Assembly (NCBI GenBank): GCA_039938515.1
Contig: JBDUUL010000010.1
Location: 186,001 to 250,000 of the forward strand
Length of the DNA: 64,000 nucleotides
DNA from: Nitrososphaera sp.
Lineage (GTDB): Archaea > Thermoproteota > Nitrososphaeria > Nitrososphaerales > Nitrososphaeraceae
Reading direction: 5' to 3'
Part shown: positions 43,770 through 54,200 of the stretch, in pieces
Layout: every line of letters starts with the position of its first letter
How positions within the stretch are numbered: the stretch's first letter is position 1
The notes under the pieces: model-generated
Seen by the model: the letters and a program-made list of their open reading frames with translations, nothing else
Database searches by the model: none
Told to the model about the DNA's origin: nothing
Position numbers and translations under genes: made by a program

Positions 43770-45236
43770 TCACTCAAAAGCCACATCAACTTTTGGGGGC
43801 AAAGCATACTGCCACTTAATTTTGAACCCCGCAGGCACATGCTGATCGGAGAGCGTCGGAAGGCCCGATGATAAAACGTTACCTGATGGATCTTCGATAG
43901 TTATCGAAACGTCTTTCCCGCCCGTGCTAGTAATAGTTGCAGGTGCTGATTCCAATGTATATTCGGTCAAGTTTTTAGGGGAGTTTGAGTCTCCGTCGGT
44001 CTCCACAATTAAATTCAATTTTGAATAAAATGGCTCAAATACTTTTCCTACAGGATTATAGCCAGGGTTATCGTGAACAAAAGAAGACTTCAATGCGGCT
44101 TGTATGAATATTCTTCCGACTCCTGTGCTGCCATTAGCAAAAGTATTCCCCGAAATTTCATTTTCTTGTCCGCTTGCATAAATAGAATACTTAGCATTGT
44201 TTGGTCCATCAAATTGATTCCCTTCAATCAGATTGAGATTACCTGAGACCTGAAGGTCAAAGTAAGTGTTATTCTCAACTAGACCATTTGCATCGAATCT
44301 GTTTCCAATCCAAACATTCTTGTCTGCGTGGGTTAGTCTTGCACCATCCTCTTTATTCAAGTAGATCCAATTGCCGATGTAAGTTCCCAAATCTCCATCG
44401 TCGCTGATTCCAAATCCATCGTTGTATAGGAATTTACTATCAGTTACGCGTAGGTCGGGAGAAGCGAAGCTACCTGTTACATACAACCCCGCTCGACCTG
44501 CATGCTCAAAAGTGCACCCTACAATTTTGTTATTCCATGCATTTTTTTGTCCGACCGAAAAATCGTCTTGTTTAAAGTCCCGAAGGAAGACGTTGTTCCA
44601 TGTGCTATCGGTAACGCCGAAATTAGTTCCATTCAGTACGAATCCAGAATTGTAATATGCTCCTACGCCCTTGTTTCCGATCCCCTCAAAGTCTGAAAAC
44701 TCGTTGAAATATGAATTCGCAAACTTAATACCTGTAAATTCAAATAAGTTGTTGTCAAAGTTAGGTGGAACCTGCAAGACCGTCCACTCAGGACCCTCGC
44801 CCACAAATTTCAAGTGTCCACTATCGGGAATAACTAGCGCGTTCGTGATATTGTACGGGTGATGCACACCGTAGCCCTTGACATATACTTCTCCGCCACC
44901 ACTGGCATTAATTTCTCGTATAACCGCGTTGATTGTGGAAGATGCAGATCCGTCCGAGTAAAACACGATACCTGTCTTACAATTGATCGCTTCAGTCAAG
45001 CGTGGCGAAACTGTTGTTTGCTGAATTAAATATGTGCAAGGATTTGAGGTCCCGTTAAGACTCGCAATTGCGTCATGAAATGGCAAAGGATTAAGATGAT
45101 TATTGGAGTACCAATACGCTAAAATACACACAGCAAATGCTGCCATTGCAGTTATAAGCATCAGAACTTTTGGACGTTGCAAACTTAACCAAACATTGTC
45201 ATTTTCCGAGGCTTTATTTCTTACGAGACAAACCAT
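43770..45236 (-). CDS. Secreted right-handed beta-helix protein
   Basis: A 488-residue protein with one N-terminal membrane anchor (about 24-44), then a parallel beta-helix of the pectate-lyase/NosD type (about 75-390) shown by repeated short strands with N and G turns (NNKIVGCTF, GNWIYLN, NLIEGNQF, NEISGNTF). A C-terminal beta-sandwich follows. The fold is common in polysaccharide lyases, epimerases and hydrolases; catalytic residues cannot be assigned. Its place inside the glycan island suggests it binds or trims the exported polymer. GTG/ATG choice does not affect the anchor. Confidence 0.82.
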   Translation of the reverse strand: MVCLVRNKASENDNVWLSLQRPKVLMLITAMAAFAVCILAYWYSNNHLNPLPFHDAIASLNGTSNPCTYLIQQTTVSPRLTEAINCKTGIVFYSDGSASSTINAVIREINASGGGEVYVKGYGVHHPYNITNALVIPDSGHLKFVGEGPEWTVLQVPPNFDNNLFEFTGIKFANSYFNEFSDFEGIGNKGVGAYYNSGFVLNGTNFGVTDSTWNNVFLRDFKQDDFSVGQKNAWNNKIVGCTFEHAGRAGLYVTGSFASPDLRVTDSKFLYNDGFGISDDGDLGTYIGNWIYLNKEDGARLTHADKNVWIGNRFDANGLVENNTYFDLQVSGNLNLIEGNQFDGPNNAKYSIYASGQENEISGNTFANGSTGVGRIFIQAALKSSFVHDNPGYNPVGKVFEPFYSKLNLIVETDGDSNSPKNLTEYTLESAPATITSTGGKDVSITIEDPSGNVLSSGLPTLSDQHVPAGFKIKWQYALPPKVDVAFE

Positions 45237-45425
45237 TTTACGATTTTGACTGCCGCTACTCTGGGATGATAGTTTGATCTAATTTCCATAAGTAACTGGA
45301 TTTACTAGTGGAATAGGCATATCCAGCAGACTTCCGCATTATTCTGACACATTAACCTTTCAATGTTTCCCGAGAATATCTAGTGAGCGAATGCTCGGAC
45401 AGCCTATTCGTAACATGATAGACAT

Positions 45426-46700
45426 ATGCGTATTCTATTACCCCATCCATCGTTTATACCGAACAGACATGTGATGCTTTCGCGACCCCGAAGGATGAAT
45501 TCATTCAGAATATTACAAGTTACTCCCTTCTATCCTCCAGATAAAGGAGGTATTGCAACACATACTTTGAACCTAAGCAACCAATTATCTAAGTCCGGCC
45601 ATGACATCACAATAGTAGCTCCGCGTCCGAGAAGGATAAAATACAAGCCGAGCGCGAATGCTTTAAAAAAAATTCTTACTATTCCATCGGTGTATCTCCC
45701 TGGGTGGCCATATCCAACATTGAAGAGTTTCAGCATTCCAGTAGATTTTGGAAAGCAGCTCGATGAAATTATTAAAACAGGAAACTTCGACATCATTCAT
45801 GCTCATGGACACCATTATCCTATCACTTGGTCCGCCTTAAGATCGGCCGCAAAATATGGAATCCCATCCGTACTTACTCTACACGGGATGTACGCATTAA
45901 ATCCCCATGTTGATGGAGGCAAGTCGAATTTCGAGGTTATGTTCAACAAGCTCGTCTTTAAACGCGTTTTGCGAAAGACAAATTGCGTCATAGGTCTTAC
46001 TAAACAGATAACCGATTATGGTCGGACGTTCGCCACTCGGAAGACGTCGTTTTATACCATTGGGAATGGAGTTGACACACAGAAATACCACGAAAATCTG
46101 AACCGAAAGCTTCAGTTTCGACAGAAGTATAACATTCCAATCGGGAGCAAAGTAGTCCTGTTTGTTGGCCGCTTTGAGCACGTAAAGGGTATTCTAGAAC
46201 TCTCAAGGGCAGCCAAAAGTCTCATCCAGGCTGGAGCGTCCGACTTGCACATAGTACTTGTGGGAGCAGGCTCTTTGGATAAAGAAGTCCGGAGTATATT
46301 GGACAGAGTGGATAGTGCTCAAGTTCTTTCTTGGCAATCCTCAGAAACCATCCATGAGCTCTACATTGCATCAGATTTCTTTATACTTCCGTCTAAATTT
46401 GAAGCTCTACCTATCACGATAATCGAAGCCATGAATGCTGGTCTTCATATCATCTACACACCAGTGGGAGGAGTCTCGGATGTACTTGAGCATTACGCGC
46501 CTAAGACAATGATAAGGAGCTGCACAACAGTGGACATACGAAGCGCTATCAGCCGTCTACTCACAGACAACCAATCGCAAACTGATATTAAAGAATCCAT
46601 TAGGTATAGTCAGAATTTTGATTGGTCCAAGATAGCTGCAAGTGTTGCCGATGTCTACTCTATGATGTCATTCGGCAAATTGAAAGTTAATTCTGGATAA
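45426..46700 (+). CDS. GT4 glycosyltransferase
   Basis: A 424-residue GT-B enzyme. The conserved N-terminal part begins at FRILQVTPFYPPDKGG, so the start is probably ATG 45495 (401 residues), not ATG 45426. The donor site shows the E-x7-E motif in FEALPITIIEA and the following AGLHIIYTPVGG. It adds a sugar to a lipid-linked or nascent glycan in the cytoplasm; the sugar is unknown. Confidence 0.88.
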   Translation: MRILLPHPSFIPNRHVMLSRPRRMNSFRILQVTPFYPPDKGGIATHTLNLSNQLSKSGHDITIVAPRPRRIKYKPSANALKKILTIPSVYLPGWPYPTLKSFSIPVDFGKQLDEIIKTGNFDIIHAHGHHYPITWSALRSAAKYGIPSVLTLHGMYALNPHVDGGKSNFEVMFNKLVFKRVLRKTNCVIGLTKQITDYGRTFATRKTSFYTIGNGVDTQKYHENLNRKLQFRQKYNIPIGSKVVLFVGRFEHVKGILELSRAAKSLIQAGASDLHIVLVGAGSLDKEVRSILDRVDSAQVLSWQSSETIHELYIASDFFILPSKFEALPITIIEAMNAGLHIIYTPVGGVSDVLEHYAPKTMIRSCTTVDIRSAISRLLTDNQSQTDIKESIRYSQNFDWSKIAASVADVYSMMSFGKLKVNSG

Positions 46701-46818
46701 CTTCTAGATCATGCACAATCGTTGTTCATCTTGTTGAATCCAATCAACATTGACAAAAAAATACGCGAACCAGTGTAACCGAAATAGAGCTGCAAATAGC
46801 GATCAGAATCGAAGCTGT

Positions 46819-46838
46819 CCCGCCTATAGGAGTGCGGG
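46819..46838. other. GC-rich hairpin between GT genes
   Basis: CCCGC (46819-46823) pairs with GCGGG (46834-46838). It stands out in AT-rich surroundings after the GT4 gene and may act as a terminator or be a small RNA part. Confidence 0.3.
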
Positions 46839-46964
46839 CTCGAACGGTAAGTTAATGTTAAATGTTAATTGGGAATACTCGAGTCCTGACAAATCTTTTT
46901 AACAGTACCTGCTTGAAATGATTCTATATACGCAAAAATTCGCAATCCCAGCACAAGTTCAGGG

Positions 46965-48098
46965 GTTGCCTCAAAACCCAAAATCTTGGTGATCTCTACA
47001 CTAGCCGGGCTACCGAGAGTATCCCGCATAGCCAAATCCCTTTCTACACAGGGAGAGGTCACTGTACTGGAATGGGACAGAAGTGCTAAATTGCCTAAGA
47101 ATGAAATGCTGAATGAGATTAAACATCACAGACTGCACCGTAAAGCCGGCTTCGGATTTCGATTATTTTGTTGGTTACCTGAATGGTTTTTGTTCGTCGG
47201 TAGATTCGGCTTAAAGAATAGATTTGACATAATCGTTCCTCAAAACCTTGATGCACTGTTGCCAATTATTGCCCTAGCAAAGTTGAAAAATACTAAGATA
47301 ATCTATGACGTGGCAGACTTCTATGCCGATTCCTATCTGCCTAAACGAGCGGCAATACTTCGGCCCATTACCGCATCAATTGAACGACTTCTCATAAGAA
47401 TGGTTGACGCTGTGATCGTTGTAGACGAATCTCGCATTTGCCAGGTGGGCAATGTAGAGCGAAAAAAAATATCAATTGTTTATAACGTTCCGTATGACCA
47501 TCAGCCCTCGCACTTTACCGATATCGACGCCTTACTCCCAGAAAAGACAAAGAGTTCATTTCTAATCTATTATGCTGGTATCCTATCTCCCGGGAGAGGA
47601 TTATACCAGCTTGTCGATGTAATGCAGCAGTTATCTGGTGTAACGTTCGTTGTCTCCGGCTTCGGAGAAGAGGAATCCAAATTTGTAGAGTATATCCGAG
47701 GTAAGGAGAATGTGTTATACTTGGGAAAACTTGCTTATGAGCAAGTGCTTAGTCTTACTAGAAGGAGCGATTGCGTAATTGCCATATATGATCCGTCCAT
47801 CCCTAACAATCGCTTCGCGGCACCCAACAAAGTGTATGAGGCTATGATGTGTGCAAAACCTTCAATCGTAGCGGATGAAACGAGTATTGCCGATATAATG
47901 ATTAGAGAACACTGCGGATTAGTAATCCCCTACAATGACAGCCAAAAACTTAAGGAAGCTATCTCAACTTTAGTGAACAACCCAAAACTTGCAAAGGAGC
48001 TTGGAAGTAATGGCAGAAAGGCGTTCATATCAAAGTACAACTGGAGTAGAATGGAGAAAACACTTTCTTCAGTTGTAGCGAAAGTCCACGTTCAATAA
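46965..48098 (+). CDS. GT4 glycosyltransferase
   Basis: A GT-B enzyme. With TTG 46986 the product has 370 residues, but the first beta strand (KPKILVIS) is cut; the in-frame TTG at 46965 restores it and gives 377 residues, so it is preferred. Key parts are KIIYDVADFYADSY (acceptor side), YYAGILSPGRGL, and the donor-binding end APNKVYEAMMCAKPSI. It is a member of the glycan-island set. ATG is absent from the start region. Confidence 0.85.
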   Translation, partial: VASKPKILVISTLAGLPRVSRIAKSLSTQGEVTVLEWDRSAKLPKNEMLNEIKHHRLHRKAGFGFRLFCWLPEWFLFVGRFGLKNRFDIIVPQNLDALLPIIALAKLKNTKIIYDVADFYADSYLPKRAAILRPITASIERLLIRMVDAVIVVDESRICQVGNVERKKISIVYNVPYDHQPSHFTDIDALLPEKTKSSFLIYYAGILSPGRGLYQLVDVMQQLSGVTFVVSGFGEEESKFVEYIRGKENVLYLGKLAYEQVLSLTRRSDCVIAIYDPSIPNNRFAAPNKVYEAMMCAKPSIVADETSIADIMIREHCGLVIPYNDSQKLKEAISTLVNNPKLAKELGSNGRKAFISKYNWSRMEKTLSSVVAKVHVQ

Positions 48099-48348
48099 TG
48101 AACAGTTTCTTCTTTGTTTGCGTTTAAAAATCGATACTAATGGATCCGCAAGACTCAATTTGCGTCACGTTCAAACTCGAGACTCAAAAAGTGACTTTCA
48201 CATAGATATCCGCAACAAATGCTTTGCCGTAAACCGAAGTGGATCACAGTTGGGTTCGCGCCGCCGGTACATTGCCTAATCATTCTTTACTATTTAGTTT
48301 CAGATTCATAGACGACAGGCCACTTGGTCAAGAATTTATCTGCTAAAT

Positions 48349-49776
48349 CTAATAGGACGGGTCCAGTCTTTTTCCGATTCTATTTATCATATTAAGTGTT
48401 GATTTGGCCACTGTACTCGGAAGCACTTCTATCGAATCTTCTATGTCTGCCTTTGTAAGAACGTGTAATCGCAGAAACGATAGATAAGATCCTAGGACAC
48501 TGATGATTATCGCCAAAATAAAGGGCACTTCAAAGTAACTCAGAAGATATGCCAGCGCGAATGGTACGGCGAAAGTAAGTAATATTACCTTCCAGAAAAT
48601 ATTCAAACCAATCTTTTTTGAGACTATGACTGACACAATTAGACTTGCTACTGCTCCGAGGGTATAACTGAGTGCTGCACCCGTTGCGCCATATGCCGGC
48701 GTAAGCGCTAAGAATAACACTACGCGAGCTAGGTTACCTGCTACTGTTATTCCGAGAACTTGCTTATATTTTCCATATGAGTAGCTGAGTGTGCTAACCC
48801 CAGACGCAATTTGAGATGGCAATGTGGCCAGGACCATTATCTGAAGGAACAAAGCTCCTTGACCGTATTCGTCTCCAAATAATTGCATTATTTGCGTAGA
48901 ATAGAAAAACATCACAGTTGAAAATGGTATTGCGATGATTGCACTCAACTTAGTGATTCTCCATACAAAGGTCTTTCTACCATCATTCATTGCACTGAGG
49001 GCCGGGAATCCAATTGTGAAAAGTACCGAAGCAACAGAAGCGACGGCAGTAACTATTGAGTAAGCGATGAAGTAGATGCCTGCCAAACTAGCGCCACTAG
49101 TTGCATATACGACTACGGTACCCAATTGTGCTGATAAAGTTGCAAGTAGAGTAGGAATCCAATTAGCACTGCTAGCAGCAAAAACATCCTTGAAGGTTGC
49201 CCTTAACTTAACGGTTGAGCTACCAGTATCTCTAAAAAGTGCGAAAACTGCTCCGACGAATAGGATTGCGCCCACAATAAACGAAACGGCATGACCAAGA
49301 GTTATACCCGTTGCTCCTAGTCCCATCTCAACTAGAATAAATGCAACTGCGATTCTCAAGCCATTAAATATGATGCTAACAAGAGGCAGAATGCGCGTTT
49401 GAAGAGATGCTATCAACACCGATCGGAAAAGACTGTAAATGCCCGTTGAAGCGAGAATAAGAATTGCGATCAAAGTCATGTTCGGATCGACTTTGAAATA
49501 GGTCCTGATTTCATCTTTCAACAACATAATAACTGCAGAAGAGGAAACGATACCGACAGAAACTAAAATTATAGATGCTCTTACATAGATCTTGGCATCC
49601 CCGTGCCTTTTTTCAGAAAAACTCCTTCCAAGGTATCGCTCTATTCCTAATGGGACGCCTACAGTGGCTATATTTATGAAAATAGTGGCTAGGGATATGA
49701 TTGCAGACGCAACTCCAATCGCTTCAGAATTTGAGACCCTGGACATAACAAACCAAAAGGCATATCCTGAGAACAT
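48349..49776 (-). CDS. Polysaccharide flippase (Wzx/MATE-like); N-terminus unresolved
   Basis: A 475-residue, 12-14-helix membrane protein of the polysaccharide biosynthesis/MOP superfamily, expected to flip lipid-linked glycans across the membrane. ATG 49776 cuts into the first helix. The frame stays open to 49842 and encodes KNFQAKSVGRPTFYVLIETVIA, the expected N-terminal helix, but no ATG, GTG or TTG exists there; a GTG preceded by AGGA lies just out of frame at 49846. So the start is non-canonical or a base is missing. Helix-rich core and charged C-terminus are otherwise normal. Confidence 0.85.
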   Translation of the reverse strand: MFSGYAFWFVMSRVSNSEAIGVASAIISLATIFINIATVGVPLGIERYLGRSFSEKRHGDAKIYVRASIILVSVGIVSSSAVIMLLKDEIRTYFKVDPNMTLIAILILASTGIYSLFRSVLIASLQTRILPLVSIIFNGLRIAVAFILVEMGLGATGITLGHAVSFIVGAILFVGAVFALFRDTGSSTVKLRATFKDVFAASSANWIPTLLATLSAQLGTVVVYATSGASLAGIYFIAYSIVTAVASVASVLFTIGFPALSAMNDGRKTFVWRITKLSAIIAIPFSTVMFFYSTQIMQLFGDEYGQGALFLQIMVLATLPSQIASGVSTLSYSYGKYKQVLGITVAGNLARVVLFLALTPAYGATGAALSYTLGAVASLIVSVIVSKKIGLNIFWKVILLTFAVPFALAYLLSYFEVPFILAIIISVLGSYLSFLRLHVLTKADIEDSIEVLPSTVAKSTLNMINRIGKRLDPSY

Positions 49777-50076
49777 TGCGATTACTGTCTCAATTAGGAC
49801 ATAAAACGTGGGCCTGCCAACACTTTTAGCTTGGAAGTTCTTTCACTCCTAATAACTGCAAGACGGAAAAGTTATTGGCAAGTTGTTGATTCACTTTCAA
49901 GCACTAAACCGAATTATCTCGGATCGGATAATATGCCATCGATCGGACTCTATCTAATAAAGACTTGTTAGTTCATTCTTGAACGTGGTCGGATTAATGT
50001 TTCTAAAAGTTCTGACGTTCGCTATAATGTGGTTTGCAGTTTGACATCGTGTAGCGAAGCTATGGTGGGTTAGACA

Positions 50077-51294
50077 TTGGAAAGCAAAATGAAAATCTTA
50101 TTCTTTCTACATTATCCGAATCCATTCCCGGGTGCAGCTTGGAGGCGAATTGAATTCTTCGGAAATCACTTCGCGCGTGAAGGGAACAGAGTTACAATTG
50201 CTGGTGCGTTTTCATTATCTACAATGAAGATGGCAGGCTGTCATTCGCAAGGCAAATTGAGATTGATTAATGTCATTCCAATAATAATGGCTTCAAACGT
50301 CCTTTCGGCATGCTTCAATGTCATTTCATCTTTCATATTATCTCTGGTTCTAATTTTTTTATCGAAGCCAGATGTTATCATAATTTCTGTTCCTAATGGA
50401 GAACCGGGGCTAGGTTCGTATGCCGCAGCTAAACTAACCAGACACAAGATAGTGATCGATTATAGAGATGAGTGGGAAGATTATGTAATTGATAATTCTA
50501 GGTCTGCCTTATCGCGGAGGGCCTACCGAATCATAAAATCAATTATGATAAAATGCTATCAGGGTGCCAATCTTATGGTAACTGTTACACAGCCCATCGT
50601 TAACAAATTGCAAATTAGCGGCATCCGCAACGTCGAGCTAAAACCTAATGGCGCTGATACACAAATCTTCCAACCGTACGATAGGGACATAGCTAGGAAA
50701 GAAGCAGGCTTACCTTCGCAAGATTTCGTAATTGTATTCAACGGAATCGTGGGACTTTACTATAGACTAGATATTGTCATACAGGCCCTAGGCCAGATTT
50801 CGCACAAACTAACCAATGTAAAACTGGTCATAATTGGTGACGGACCCTCAACAAATGATCTCGTTGCGCTGACCGCAGAGCTTGGGTTAGAACAATCTAT
50901 TCTATTTCTTGGCCCAAAATCTGATAGGCTTGAAATCGCACATCTTCTAGCTGCCGCTGATGTCGGTATTGTGCCTCTTGATTCGAGTACGCGAGTTCTC
51001 AATGCTCTTCCGACCAAATCGTTCGAGTACTTTGCCTGCGGTTTGCCCGTTATTGCTACAGTTCCAACAAAATCTGAATTAGGAGCCATAATTGTCAATA
51101 ATAAATTAGGTATAACATGCAGTCCCGAGGATATTGCATCTCTGGCTGAAGCTATTGAAAGAATGTATTTTGACAGAATCTTCCTGAAGGAGGCCGGTAC
51201 AAATGCAATCTCTTTTGTGAGGAGCAGGTTTGACAGGGAAAAAATAGCGGTCCAATTTCTGGATTTGGTTGCGTCAGTTAATGAAGCAAATTGA
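50077..51294 (+). CDS. GT4 glycosyltransferase
   Basis: A 405-residue GT-B enzyme. TTG 50077 is possible, ATG 50089 (MKILFFLHYPNPF) is more natural. The acceptor loop PFPGAAWRRIE, the central strand VFNGIVGLYYRLDI and the donor end LPTKSFEYFACGLPVIA identify the family, although the second Glu of E-x7-E is replaced. A hydrophobic stretch near residues 65-90 may dip into the membrane. Its end overlaps the giant membrane gene by 26 nt, implying cotranslation. Confidence 0.88.
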   Translation: MESKMKILFFLHYPNPFPGAAWRRIEFFGNHFAREGNRVTIAGAFSLSTMKMAGCHSQGKLRLINVIPIIMASNVLSACFNVISSFILSLVLIFLSKPDVIIISVPNGEPGLGSYAAAKLTRHKIVIDYRDEWEDYVIDNSRSALSRRAYRIIKSIMIKCYQGANLMVTVTQPIVNKLQISGIRNVELKPNGADTQIFQPYDRDIARKEAGLPSQDFVIVFNGIVGLYYRLDIVIQALGQISHKLTNVKLVIIGDGPSTNDLVALTAELGLEQSILFLGPKSDRLEIAHLLAAADVGIVPLDSSTRVLNALPTKSFEYFACGLPVIATVPTKSELGAIIVNNKLGITCSPEDIASLAEAIERMYFDRIFLKEAGTNAISFVRSRFDREKIAVQFLDLVASVNEAN

Positions 51295-54200
51295 GTACAA
51301 ATGGCTCTCGCCATTTGTGATATTCGCTGGAATTGCAGCCATTACTACGTCGTATTTCTTTTGGCTAGTGGAATCTCCACTCAAGTACGTATTCTCTGCG
51401 CTGGAAATCGCTGGAATTGTCTTAATTTACACATTAACTAAGGACCCTAGAAAATCACTCCACATTCGATTTAGTGGATATCATTGGACCTCAAAGCAAG
51501 CAGGACTTCTATTAGTCGCATTCTCAGTAGTGCTACTTTTGCTTCATGTACTTCAATTAGGAAATCAATTGCTTCAGCTTTCTATCGCTCTCGTATGTCT
51601 ATCATTTCTGTCTGGCTATGTCTTATTACGGATATTGAGAATGTATGTCCATTTTTCAGCTTTGGAGTTTTTCACTCTGTCTTTTGTGATAAGCTTCGCA
51701 TTAGCGGCCTTTCTCAACTTGGCCACTATATGGGTACAAGAGAATATCCGAGTCTATGTTATTCTACTTTCGTATGTGATAATTGGTGTGGTGGGAATAG
51801 CAAAAGCAAGAAATGATGCATTTGCTCACTTGCCATCTTTTAATCGCCCTCTCGACATTTTGGCTATAATCTTCTCGGTTGGCTTCTATCTTGTGCTCTC
51901 TTTTGCTATGTATCCAAACATAGCTCTATTGCCAGGCACGGACATTAGCAGACATTATCAGAGCTCAATAATCCTTTCTAGAACCCCCGACCTTTATCAT
52001 GACTTTGGGTACATTCTTTTTCACAGTTTTGAATCGGCTGTAATCGTGCTAACTGGAAACCCTGAATTACAGTGGTTGCAAAGTGCACTTATTACGTTAA
52101 ACTTGTGGCTCCCCGTTGCAATTTACGTTGTGGCCAAAAGATATTTCGTTAACCTGGACAGTAGAATTCCCGCACTATCAGTAATTTGCTATTCCGTTCT
52201 CAGCAACTTTTCGTACATCTACTTTACGCAGCTGAAAACTACCGGCGTTGGCGGAACTGAAATCTCTCTGTTGAGCATAACTGCAGATAAAACATATAAC
52301 GGTACAATGAATTTCTTGCAACCGCTCTATTTCTTTGCGCCAATGGCTGTGGCGATGGTGATATTTGTAACCATCTTATTCCTTATGAAAATCAACTCGA
52401 TAAAAAAACACCAATTCATCCCATTGATGACTGTCTTAGTGTTTTCGGCTTACCTTGTTCACGTGGTTGAAGCGTTCATCATTGCAGTAATCGTAATAGT
52501 CTATTCTCTACTTCATAAAAATAATGGGTTCAGACAGAAGGACACTCTAATTTCAATAATCCTAGGGTTTGCCTCCGCGACCGGGTTTCTCGTCTTCGAG
52601 ACTTTTGTTTGGCCTCTTGGAATTAGACACCCCGGTATACCTGTCTTTTCGTTTGCAGCCACTATCTTGCCAATGATATTGTGTGCGATGGCACTTGTTT
52701 GGCATTCGAAAGTTCTGCCTGCACTTAAAATTACACTGCCCAAATACAATGGTGAAAAAATCAGAACTTCGGCGAGCATTGTTCTCTTGTCGGTGTACAC
52801 TCTGGGCCTCGTGACATCGATCTTTATCGAGAATTTCAAAACATCAAGTGTGGTTGATTTTGGAAGTGTTCCATGGTTTATTTATCCTTCTCTTTTAGGC
52901 ATGGCTGGATTTCTTGCAATTCTGTGTATAGCACAACCGCGGAGTGTCTTGCGAAACAATAGTTTGATTTTTGCACTACAGGCCATAGTCGTTCTATTCG
53001 TTATGGGGAGAATTCTCACGGCAATAAATCTAAATGTTGGTCCGACTGGTTACTGGGAAAAGAGATTCATAAATTATATTTTTCTATTTGCTTGTCTTGT
53101 TGCTCCGATACCTATTGTACGCTTTATCCAGGCTATGTCTATTCAACGAAAACTTATCTATCGTGCGGTTTCGCTTATTGCGATCTCCGCAATAGTTGTG
53201 TCTGGTTCTTCTTCGTTACTATTGCAATCAGAATTCTGGTTATGGGCCTCCCCTAATGCACCCAGCGGTCAGGAATTAGAAGCCGTAAACTACTTGAGAG
53301 AGGTGTTCGTCAAGGATCCAAGAGCCTTTATCCTTACCCCCACTTCATATTCGAGGGATGTTCTAGCCTTTGCAGCTCCACCCTATCAAGTCACTGTAAC
53401 TGATCCCTTTTTTTCAGCCGAAAACCCTGGAATACCATTATTCATGCTTGATTCTCACGGTCTTAAGCATGCATACATATACGTGAATACGCGTGACATT
53501 AAATTTCTGAACGACCATTGCGGATGGGTTTGCCAACACTTACTTCCAGAATTGCCTATAGTCTTCTCTAATGCGGAAACGAAGATCTATAACGCCACTT
53601 ATGTTGGCTTTCCAACTCCCTCATCTAGTACTGCCCTAGTTCTGAGTAATGACCCCGGCTTTAGAAAGTCCTCATACGGAGCTTATGACCTGTTAGCTCA
53701 AACAAATGCAGAATACACAACTATGGAAGAATCAGATCACAATTTACTGAATGAGAGTAATTTGATGCTCGGCTACGATCCTATATCATATACAGAATTT
53801 CGATCTCAATTTCGATCGTCCGATTGGAACGTGCAATCTGGCAACTGGAACTTTGATGGCAACAATCTAAACGCAGGTGAGAACTCTAACGGCACAAGCC
53901 GAGTAATATTGTCACCAATAGCTGCAAAATATTTTAATGCATCAGTCGCGTTCAAACTAACAGAGAAAGTTCCTAACGTAGCAAGCTATGTTTCCATAAT
54001 TCATTCCTGGAAAGATGTGAGGAATTATGATTACTCCGGGATCTTGATTGAGGGCAACAAAGTCTATGTCTACTTTGCACATGTCAAGAACGGCAAACTA
54101 GAATTCGAACCACCATGGCCTAGCACTGACACTGGATTGCTCTATAGAGACGGAACTTCCTTCAATGTTACGCTGGCCACAAAGCCTAATCTGATCGAGT

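Noticed and set aside
46819-46838. tRNA T-arm-like sequence near CGGGCTCGAAC
   Set aside because: No cloverleaf can be built around it; only an isolated hairpin remains.
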